Assembly (NCBI GenBank): GCA_903917305.1
Contig: CAIXAA010000743.1
Coordinates: 1 to 6,026 of the forward strand
Reading direction: 5' to 3'
Source: an uncultured Myxococcales bacterium
GTDB taxonomy: Bacteria; Myxococcota_A; UBA9042
Length of the DNA stretch: 6,026 bases
In this document: piece after piece, positions 1 to 5,284 of the stretch
Layout: the number at the start of each line of letters is the position of its first letter
How positions within the stretch are numbered: position 1 is the stretch's first letter
The notes under the pieces: generated by a model
The model's database searches: none
What the model was told of the DNA's origin: nothing
Seen by the model: only the letters and a program-made list of their open reading frames with translations
Made by a program: the position numbers and the translations under genes

Positions 1-1
1 C

Positions 2-463
2 TGCATGGGCGGCACCTGCGGCGGACCCATCCCCGCGGCCTGCAACACCGCGTCCGACTGCCCAGCCGGGCAGACGTGCGCCGTCGACCCCAAAGCGCCC
101 TGCAAGAACGTGTGCAAGCTCGTGCCGCCTTGCGCCAGCGACAAGGAGTGCGGCCCGTGCACGGCGTGCAAGATGGGCGTGTGCGGCGGCGCGTTGACGC
201 CGGCGTGCAGCAGCGACGCCGACTGCGGCGCAGGCAAGGTCTGCGCCATCGTCCCAGAGGCGCCGTGCCAGAACGCCTGCGTCGCGGATGCGCCAAAAGG
301 CTGTGCCGGCGCGAACGATTGCGCGCCATGTCAGATCTGCGCGAATGGCAGCTGCGCGGCTTCGAACCTGCCGGTCGTGTGCAGCAAGGACGCGGACTGC
401 CCTGGCGGCGGCACGTGCGCGGTTGCGCCGGGCGCCCCTTGCCAGAACGCGTGCATTGCGCCC
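2..463 (+). repeat. Tandem ten-cysteine modules, about 57 residues each
   Basis: Module 1 is partial (2-130). Module 2 is 131-301 and module 3 is 302 to about 463. Each full module has ten cysteines, enough for five disulfides. Shared motifs include PCxxCxxGxC, CSxDADC and APCQNAC. Modules 2 and 3 differ by one residue in the fifth inter-cysteine gap (7 versus 8). I read the module boundaries from the protein; they are not taken from a named domain. Confidence 0.8.
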
Positions 464-775
464 GCGCCCGCGGCCGATGCCGGTTCGGGGGATGCTGGCG
501 CCGACACCGCCGCCCACGATGCCGGCGTGGATGCGGGAGCCGCGGAAGCAGGCGCGTTGGCCGACACGTGGAGCGACGTGGAAGCTCTGCCTGACGTGCA
601 AGCTGCGCCCGACGTGCCCGCGCCAGGGGGCGACGATGCCGCCGTGGCCGTCGCCACTGCCAAGAAGGCCACCTCCGGCTGCTCGGCGGCGCGACGTGCA
701 AGCCCTTGGGCGGCCTGGGAATTGCTGCTCCTGCTGGCGAGCATGGCTCTGCTCCGCCGGCGCGAACGGCACTGA
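2..775 (+). CDS. Cysteine-rich repeat surface protein with MYXO-CTERM-like tail (5' end missing)
   Basis: This is the C-terminal part of an exported protein. The frame is open to the left edge: the codon at 2-4 is Cys, which fits the fourth cysteine of a ten-cysteine module, so the first in-frame ATG at 5 is not the real start. Two complete modules and the end of a third are visible, with cysteine spacing C-5-C-2-C-2-C-4-C-7/8-C-5-C-5-C-7-C-3-C. After them come about 70 residues of Ala/Asp/Gly/Pro linker (DAG and PDV motifs, about 464-673). The last 33 residues hold a Cys (codon 680-682), a hydrophobic helix with a run of five Leu, and RRRERH. That layout matches MYXO-CTERM sorting tails, thought to be processed by myxosortase and surface-anchored. 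The role is unknown; adhesion or matrix is only a guess. The amidohydrolase gene follows 62 bases downstream on the same strand. Confidence 0.85.
   Translation, partial: CMGGTCGGPIPAACNTASDCPAGQTCAVDPKAPCKNVCKLVPPCASDKECGPCTACKMGVCGGALTPACSSDADCGAGKVCAIVPEAPCQNACVADAPKGCAGANDCAPCQICANGSCAASNLPVVCSKDADCPGGGTCAVAPGAPCQNACIAPAPAADAGSGDAGADTAAHDAGVDAGAAEAGALADTWSDVEALPDVQAAPDVPAPGGDDAAVAVATAKKATSGCSAARRASPWAAWELLLLLASMALLRRRERH
674..772 (+). other. MYXO-CTERM-like C-terminal sorting signal
   Basis: The last 33 residues begin SGCSAARR, continue into a hydrophobic segment (WELLLLLASMALL) and end in RRRERH. The invariant Cys, one helix and a basic end is the tripartite layout known for myxobacterial sorting tails. 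The strict GCGC form seen in Myxococcus is not present, so this is a variant, or possibly a simple C-terminal membrane anchor. Confidence 0.65.
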
Positions 776-837
776 CCCCCAGTTGACGCGGCGTTCGACA
801 AGCCCGACGCTGCCGGCCACCACCGCGGAGGCCGCAG

Positions 838-1650
838 ATGCCCACCATCGATGCCTGGATCCAGCACCCGACGCCCGCCTTCCTGCGCGATCCGATGTTC
901 GCGACGCTGCGCCGTTGGATGGGCTCGGGCGACATCCCCGACCCGATTCCGCTGGCTTTCACGCTGGGTGCGCTGGACAAGGCGGGCGTGGATCGCGCGC
1001 TGGTCTCGGCGTGGCATGGCCCGCAAGGCCCACTTCTGTCGAACGATTTCGTCGCATCGCTGGTGCGTCAGGCTCCGGATCGGCTCGTCGGCATTGCGTC
1101 GGTCGATCTGCACAATCCGCTGGGCGCGGTGCGCGAGCTGCGCAGGTGCGTGCAAGAACACGGCTTTCGCGGCCTGCGCCTGCTGCCCTGGCTGTGGGGG
1201 CTGCCGCCCGATGATCGGCGCTACTACCCGCTCTACGTCGCCTGCATCGAGCTGGGTGTGCCGTTCTGCCTGCAGGTCGGTCACGCAGGACCGCTGCGCC
1301 CGTCTGAGCCGGGCCGACCGATTCCGTACCTCGACCAGGTCGCGTGCGATTTCCCGGAGTTGGTCATCGTGGGCGGCCACATCGGCTACCCGTGGACCAC
1401 CGAGATGATCGCGCTGGCGACCAAGTACCCGAATGTCCACATCGACACGTCCGCGTACAAGCCGTCGCGTTTTCCGCCGGAGTTCGCGGCGTTCCTGAAG
1501 GGGCACGGGCGCAGGAAGGTGCTGTTCGGCTCCAACTGGCCGATGATCTCGCCGGCGGATTGCCTGGCGGAGGTCGATGCGCTTGGGCTCGACGAAGAAG
1601 CCAAGCGCCTGTTCCTGCACGACAATGCCGCGCGGGTGTTCGGAATCTAG
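838..1650 (+). CDS. Amidohydrolase-family (Amidohydro_2-like) TIM-barrel protein
   Basis: This is a 270-residue cytosolic protein with no signal peptide, near the usual length of Amidohydro_2 enzymes, which hydrolyse or decarboxylate small cyclic or carboxylated substrates. Family landmarks appear in order: IDAWIQHPT at the N-terminus where strand 1 belongs, GFRGLRLLP (109-117), QVGHAG with His149, VGGHIGYPW with His181, FGSNWPM (230-236) and the closing NAARVFGI. The usual HxH after strand 1 reads W7-x-Q9 followed by His10, and the usual strand-8 Asp is Asn233, so metal binding may be altered or lost. The ATG is supported by GGAG at 827-830, seven bases upstream. A TTGACG at 783-788 could be a -35 box, but the -10 position (GACGCT) is poor, so I do not call a promoter. 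The gene ends 29 bases from the convergent thioredoxin-like gene. The family call is firm; the substrate is unknown. Confidence 0.85.
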   Translation: MPTIDAWIQHPTPAFLRDPMFATLRRWMGSGDIPDPIPLAFTLGALDKAGVDRALVSAWHGPQGPLLSNDFVASLVRQAPDRLVGIASVDLHNPLGAVRELRRCVQEHGFRGLRLLPWLWGLPPDDRRYYPLYVACIELGVPFCLQVGHAGPLRPSEPGRPIPYLDQVACDFPELVIVGGHIGYPWTTEMIALATKYPNVHIDTSAYKPSRFPPEFAAFLKGHGRRKVLFGSNWPMISPADCLAEVDALGLDEEAKRLFLHDNAARVFGI

Positions 1651-1679
1651 CTGCATCGGGCGCGGTGCCCAAGCCGCCG

Positions 1680-2168
1680 CTACCGCAGCAGCTCGATCAG
1701 CCGCGGCACGAGGTTGCCGACCGCGCCATCGCCCTTGATCGACCCCTGAATCGCCTTGCCCGTCGCCTTGCCATCGGCAGCCGGCAGCGCGAAGAGCGGA
1801 ATCATCTGCGAGGCATAGCCATCCGCCGCCAACCGCTCGCGGTCGCGGTCGAGGTCGAACTCGAGCAGGCGCAGCGTGCCCAGGTCCTGGTCGACCAGCC
1901 CCGCCTTCGCGGCGTCATGGAACCGCCGGCAGGGCTCGCACCAGGTCGCGCCGACGTAAACCAGCAGCTTGCGGTGGTCCGCCGCCGCGCGCGCCTGCTC
2001 GCCGCGCACGTACGCCGCCACGGCACCCGCGACCGGCGTCGCGACGAGGTCGATGTGCGGGGGCGCCACCGGTGCAGGCTTGGGCGGCGGGGGCGTGGGC
2101 GGCGCCGCCTCGGGCGCACGGGCACAGGCCAGCAGCAAGAGCAGAAGGGGCAGGGTGATCTTGGACAT
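1680..2168 (-). CDS. Thioredoxin-fold lipoprotein (WCEPC active site)
   Basis: A 162-residue predicted lipoprotein that should act in the periplasm as a thiol-disulfide oxidoreductase or thiol chaperone. The N-terminus has MSK, a run of Leu and the lipobox LLAC (Cys15). A Pro/Ala-rich tether (about 16-38) follows. The thioredoxin core has KLLVYVGATWCEPC with catalytic Cys77 and Cys80, then strand LLEFDLDRD, and a cis-Pro motif MIP (Pro124) before LFALPAADG. This fits the thioredoxin_7/DsbD C-terminal-domain type. I chose the ATG at 2166-2168 because GGAG lies seven bases upstream and the signal peptide then has a normal n-region. A GTG at 2187-2189 would add seven residues but has no better support. 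The esterase gene is divergent, 226 bases away. The partner is unknown; Cys-rich surface proteins nearby are possible clients by inference only. Confidence 0.88.
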   Translation of the reverse strand: MSKITLPLLLLLLACARAPEAAPPTPPPPKPAPVAPPHIDLVATPVAGAVAAYVRGEQARAAADHRKLLVYVGATWCEPCRRFHDAAKAGLVDQDLGTLRLLEFDLDRDRERLAADGYASQMIPLFALPAADGKATGKAIQGSIKGDGAVGNLVPRLIELLR

Positions 2169-2175
2169 GCGCGCA

Positions 2176-2179
2176 CTCC
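2176..2179 (-). promoter_or_regulatory. Ribosome binding site deciding the thioredoxin-like start
   Basis: GGAG on the minus strand sits seven bases before the ATG at 2168. It lies inside the longer GTG-initiated reading frame and therefore favours the shorter protein. Confidence 0.6.
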
Positions 2180-2385
2180 GCCGCGACACCAGCCGGGCAA
2201 CCCGACGCGGCTTGGGACGCTAGCTCGCATGGTTGTCGCGCGTTGGCAAGGCTGTCTGCCACGCGGGAACGGTCCGTCGCGGGGCGCCCACGCGCTCCAG
2301 CCAGCCACCCGCCGGAAAACGCTTCCATTCCAGCGCCTGCCCCTCTTTACTTGTCGGCGTCGCGGGCGCCATCATCGCGCCTCGC

Positions 2386-2390
2386 GGAGG
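2386..2390 (+). promoter_or_regulatory. Ribosome binding site deciding the esterase start
   Basis: GGAGG lies four bases before the ATG at 2395. It supports that start over a TTG at 2233 in the same frame, which would put about 54 non-signal-like residues before the hydrophobic signal. Confidence 0.65.
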
Positions 2391-2394
2391 CGGC

Positions 2395-3522
2395 ATGATC
2401 GAGGCGGGTCAAAGACAGACGGTTTTCCAGTGGTTTGCAACGCTCGCCCTGGTCGCGGCCGGCTGCTCGTCCGCGCCCGCGGCGCCAGGCGCCAAGGTCG
2501 CTGCCGGCGCGGTGGACGTCGCCGCCGACGCCTCGACAGCGGACGAACCTGCGCCACCTGCCGACACAGCGGTTCCCGACGCCGCCGCTGACGTGCCCGC
2601 CGCACCAGACATCGCAGCACCCGCCGACACGCCGGCAGCCGATGTTCCCGCGCCGGCGGATGCCGTCGCGCCTCCGGATGTTGCGGCCATTCCAGCGGCC
2701 GGGTGCGGCAAAGCCTGGCCCGTGGGCTCGACGTCGGTCACCCTCGCGAACCGCAGCTACCGCGTGCACGTGCCCAAGGGCTACACCGGCACGCAAGCGC
2801 TGACGTTGGTGGTCGGCTTTCACGGCCTGGGCGACAGCGGCCAGAAGCTCGAGACGCTCACCGGCCTGTCCACCGCCGCGGACACGCAGGGCTTTCTCGC
2901 CGTCTACCCGGATGGCATCAGCGGTAGCTGGAACGCCGGCAAGTGCTGCGATCCCGCCAAGACGCTCAAGGTCGACGACGCCGCCTTCGTCAACGCCGTG
3001 CTCGACGACGTGCAAGCCAAGTACTGCGGTGATTCGAAACGCATCTTCGCCACCGGCTTCTCCAACGGCGGCTACATGAGCCAGGTCGTCGGCTGCCAGC
3101 TCTCGCAGCGCTTCGCCGCCATCGCGCCGGTCTCGGGCACCATGACGCTCAGCACCTGTTCGCCGACGCGCCCCGTGTCCGTCCTCGAGTTCCACGGCAC
3201 GCTGGACTTCGTCGTTCCGTATGGCGGCGGCGGACTGACCGGCGGCGCGGCGTCGGTCGACGACACCATCGCCGGCTGGGTCAAGCGCAACGGCTGCACG
3301 GACGCCAAGCCCGCCGTCGTCTTCCAGAAAGGCGACACGACCTGCAGCGCGTACCAGCAGTGCCAGGACGGCGCCGCCGTGGAGCTGTGCAAGATCGACG
3401 GCGGCGGCCACCAGTGGCCTTCGAGCCCGACCGGCGGCAATCCGATCCGCGGCAAGATGAGCACCGACATCGACGCCACGGCGCAGATCCTGGCGTTCTT
3501 CGCCGCGCATCCGATGCCGTAG
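2395..3522 (+). CDS. PHB-depolymerase/feruloyl-esterase family lipoprotein (LpqC-like alpha/beta hydrolase)
   Basis: A 375-residue exported esterase expected to cleave ester bonds in polymeric or acylated substrates outside the cytoplasm. The N-terminus has a hydrophobic segment ending LVAAGC (Cys24), a near-consensus lipobox. Residues 25-102 are an Ala/Pro/Asp-rich tether with DVPAP/PAD motifs. The catalytic domain follows: RSYRVHVPKGY, the oxyanion region VGFHGLGDSG (140-149), YPDG, the nucleophile motif GFSNGG (Ser223), Asp271 in FHGTLDFVVPY and His339 in GGGHQWP. Ten further Cys, including a CC pair at 184-185, suggest a disulfide-stabilised exported fold. The ATG at 2395 is chosen because it has a GGAGG and gives a normal signal length. 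The family (COG3509, esterase_phb type) includes PHB depolymerases, feruloyl and acetyl-xylan esterases; the substrate cannot be read from sequence. It converges on the next gene with 19 bases between stop codons. Confidence 0.9.
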   Translation: MIEAGQRQTVFQWFATLALVAAGCSSAPAAPGAKVAAGAVDVAADASTADEPAPPADTAVPDAAADVPAAPDIAAPADTPAADVPAPADAVAPPDVAAIPAAGCGKAWPVGSTSVTLANRSYRVHVPKGYTGTQALTLVVGFHGLGDSGQKLETLTGLSTAADTQGFLAVYPDGISGSWNAGKCCDPAKTLKVDDAAFVNAVLDDVQAKYCGDSKRIFATGFSNGGYMSQVVGCQLSQRFAAIAPVSGTMTLSTCSPTRPVSVLEFHGTLDFVVPYGGGGLTGGAASVDDTIAGWVKRNGCTDAKPAVVFQKGDTTCSAYQQCQDGAAVELCKIDGGGHQWPSSPTGGNPIRGKMSTDIDATAQILAFFAAHPMP

Positions 3523-3548
3523 GGCGGGCGCTCGGTCAGCCTTACGGC
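3516..3548. terminator. Hairpin over both stop codons of convergent genes, possible bidirectional terminator
   Basis: The arm GCCGTAGGGC (3516-3525) pairs with GCCTTACGGC (3539-3548), giving nine Watson-Crick pairs and one G.U pair around a 13-base loop. The TAG of the esterase gene (3520-3522) and the TAA of the minus-strand gene (3542-3544) both fall in the arms. There is no T-run on either side, so it is not a classical intrinsic terminator. It may slow or end transcription from both sides, or protect 3' ends. Confidence 0.45.
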
Positions 3549-5176
3549 GAAACGACAATCGGCGTCTTGGTCGGCACGTACGCGTTGTCCAGCTCGCCGT
3601 CCACCATGCGCAGCGCGTCGCCGCCCCAATCGTAACCATTGGTCACTTCTGCGGACTTGAGCAGCTCGCTGTAGCTGTGCTGCTTGCCGTCGACCAGCGT
3701 GGCGATGAACTTGCCGAGCGCCCCGCCGCTGCCCGTCGTCCACGTCTCCATGCCGTTGGTGATCAGCTCCAAGTTGGCGGTGCCGCCCTTCTTGAGAGGA
3801 AAGTAGTCTTTTTCGTAGTAGTTGTACGACACGCAGCTATCGATGAAGAACAACTGGTAGCTGGCGGGGAAGTCCGCCGCCGTGAAGTTCCCCGGATCCA
3901 GCGGTCCGTAGCCGATGTAGCTGTGGCCGTTGTAGATGAACACGTCGCTGTTCTTGATGGCGCGCTTGTGCGGCCCCTCGCTGCCGCCGGATCCGAAATA
4001 GCTGTCGATCTCAATCGTTGCCGTCGTCTTGGCCTGCTTGCCGATCTGCACCGTCACCGGCAGCTCGAACGTCATCCAGTTCTGCAGGATCTTGTCGGCC
4101 ACCGCCTGCCGCAATTGCGACTTCTGCGCGCTCGTCGTGATGCCCGCCGGCCAACCGGTGCCGTCCAGCTCCCACTTCATCAGGTCTTCGAACTTGGCGC
4201 CCGCAACCTTCACCGTCCCGATCTGGTAACTGCCCATGTCGACAACAGGTTCTGTCTTGGTGAGCTGAAAGCCGGGCCGCGCCGTGTAGATGGCGCGCAT
4301 CATGCGGAACCACTCGGTGTAGCCCTCGTCGTCGATGGTGCTCGGCTTGGGGCCGCTGCCCTCCCACTCCGCCAGCAAGCCGCCGACGACGCCGACGACG
4401 AGGCGACCCTTCTTGACGCCGCCCGTCCAGAGCTTGTCGTACTCCGGATACGACGCGTTTTTGTTCGTCTTGTTGCCCACCAACGCCGCCGTGATCGGCA
4501 GGTACAGGCGCCCCACCTCCGAAAGCGGCACCTGCGTCTTGGCGTCCTTCAGCTTGGCGCGGTCCGCGTCAATCGCCTTCTGTTCCTTGGCCATCGCCGC
4601 CTTGCAGGACGCCAGCGACGGATTGAAGACGTACCAGATGGAGTCCTGGAAGTCCTGGGCCTCTTTGTCGTTGTCCGTGCATTCCTTCAGGATTCGCCCG
4701 GTCTGGCTCGCATACTCGGAGCTTAGCAAGCCCACCGAGATGTTCGAGCGCTTGGCAAACGACTTCGGCACCACGGCCGTGTCCTTGTACGTGTAGGCAA
4801 CGCGCAGCATTTTCTTTGGCGTGGCGCCCACTTTGCTCGTGTCGACCACATCGACCGGCGTCTTGACGAACAGCTTGGGATCCGCCTCGCCCAGCTCGCG
4901 CTTGTTGGGCATGATGGTGGCGGTGCGCAGCGCGCCAAACCCGGATTGCGTCTGCTTCTTGACGGTTGCCTGGATCGTCGCCTGGCTGGCCGTCGCATCG
5001 ACGAAGACCACGCCCGTGAAGGTCAAGTCGCGCGCCAGCGCCGTGTTGCTCGTCAGGTCATCGCTGCTCTCGCCCGGGGCATCCGTGGTGGCGCAAGCGA
5101 GAGAGCCAATGGCCGTTGCGCAAACCGCCACATGGGCGATCGTGCGATGCAGGTTCATGAAATGCTTGTGGTTCAT
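3542..5176 (-). CDS. Probable lipoprotein with caspase/gingipain-like (clan CD-type) C-terminal domain
   Basis: I do not recognise this 544-residue protein as a named family. The N-terminus is a signal sequence ending SLAC (Cys28, imperfect lipobox), followed by a Ser/Asp-rich stretch. Residues about 50-330 are of unknown fold; a Lys/Ala-rich, possibly coiled segment lies at 193-213 and two Cys (166, 191) could form a disulfide. The C-terminal part has SDVFIYNGHSYIGYG with His418 after a hydrophobic strand, then QLFFIDSCVSYNYY with Cys448 after a second hydrophobic strand. This spacing and context is what clan CD peptidases (caspase, gingipain) show around their His/Cys dyad. NLELITNGMETW (468-479) and a segment ending in SYSELLKSA follow. 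Peptidase activity is inference. The ATG at 5176 has AGGAG eight bases upstream and a promoter at 5209-5237. The cysteine-repeat gene lies 108 bases upstream on the same strand. Confidence 0.85.
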   Translation of the reverse strand: MNHKHFMNLHRTIAHVAVCATAIGSLACATTDAPGESSDDLTSNTALARDLTFTGVVFVDATASQATIQATVKKQTQSGFGALRTATIMPNKRELGEADPKLFVKTPVDVVDTSKVGATPKKMLRVAYTYKDTAVVPKSFAKRSNISVGLLSSEYASQTGRILKECTDNDKEAQDFQDSIWYVFNPSLASCKAAMAKEQKAIDADRAKLKDAKTQVPLSEVGRLYLPITAALVGNKTNKNASYPEYDKLWTGGVKKGRLVVGVVGGLLAEWEGSGPKPSTIDDEGYTEWFRMMRAIYTARPGFQLTKTEPVVDMGSYQIGTVKVAGAKFEDLMKWELDGTGWPAGITTSAQKSQLRQAVADKILQNWMTFELPVTVQIGKQAKTTATIEIDSYFGSGGSEGPHKRAIKNSDVFIYNGHSYIGYGPLDPGNFTAADFPASYQLFFIDSCVSYNYYEKDYFPLKKGGTANLELITNGMETWTTGSGGALGKFIATLVDGKQHSYSELLKSAEVTNGYDWGGDALRMVDGELDNAYVPTKTPIVVSP

Positions 5177-5184
5177 CGCGGCGG

Positions 5185-5189
5185 CTCCT
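5185..5189 (-). promoter_or_regulatory. Ribosome binding site of the caspase-like lipoprotein gene
   Basis: AGGAG on the minus strand lies eight bases before the ATG at 5176. The next in-frame ATG (residue 7) has no such site, so the upstream start is preferred. Confidence 0.65.
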
Positions 5190-5208
5190 GGTCAGGGCTG
5201 GGCCGCGA

Positions 5209-5237
5209 ATTGTGACGCCAGTGTGATCAATCGTCAA
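5209..5237 (-). promoter_or_regulatory. Sigma-70-like promoter for the caspase-like lipoprotein gene
   Basis: On the minus strand, TTGACG (5232-5237, five of six matches) and CACAAT (5209-5214, four of six) are 17 bases apart. Transcription would begin near 5202, leaving a leader of about 26 bases that contains the AGGAG. The spacer holds TGATCA (5224-5229). On the plus strand, two TGTGA copies (5211-5215 and 5222-5226) are 11 bases apart. This is the best promoter match I found in the window. Confidence 0.5.
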
Positions 5238-5284
5238 GCCGCCAAGCCGCGCCTTCACACGTCGCTTGCGGGGCCCCACGCGCG

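Larger units (their letters stand above)
2169..2394. other. Divergent intergenic region (226 bases)
   Basis: This region separates the minus-strand thioredoxin-like gene from the plus-strand esterase gene and must carry at least their leaders. I see an inverted repeat TGGCA-N8-TGCCA at 2244-2261 and an eight-base palindrome GGGCGCCC at 2282-2289. No sigma-70 pair is convincing. The best plus-strand pair, TTCCAT-17-TTTACT (-10 at 2346-2351), matches the -35 poorly. No small gene with a credible start and ribosome binding site was found. Confidence 0.5.

Noticed and set aside
331..1656. Long minus-strand open frame (441 codons) opposite the Cys-rich gene and the amidohydrolase gene
   Set aside because: It is antisense to two well-supported genes, its product is Arg/Ala-rich without domains, and long antisense frames are common in GC-rich DNA with strong third-position bias.
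1658..1670. GGGC-GCGGT-GCCC hairpin between the convergent amidohydrolase and thioredoxin-like genes
   Set aside because: Only four firm pairs and no T-run; too weak to call a terminator in DNA of this composition.
2244..2260. Possible sigma-54 site starting TGGCA with a downstream TGC
   Set aside because: The GG and GC elements are one base too far apart and the TTGC half is not matched.
2233..2394. N-terminal extension of the esterase from a TTG at 2233
   Set aside because: It places some 54 residues before the signal sequence, has no ribosome binding site of note, and is bypassed by the GGAGG-ATG at 2386-2397.
2347..3639. Minus-strand open frame (430 codons) opposite the esterase gene
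   Set aside because: The plus strand encodes a full catalytic triad in family order, while the antisense product is compositionally biased with no motif.
3677..4726. Plus-strand open frame (349 codons) inside the caspase-like lipoprotein gene
   Set aside because: It is antisense to a gene with a signal peptide, ribosome binding site and conserved-looking motifs. Its own product is Arg/Leu/Val-rich low complexity with no recognisable domain.
5270..5277. GGGGCCCC palindrome just downstream of the cysteine-repeat gene
   Set aside because: It has no loop, so it cannot fold as a useful hairpin by itself, and it is not followed by a T-run on the transcribed strand.
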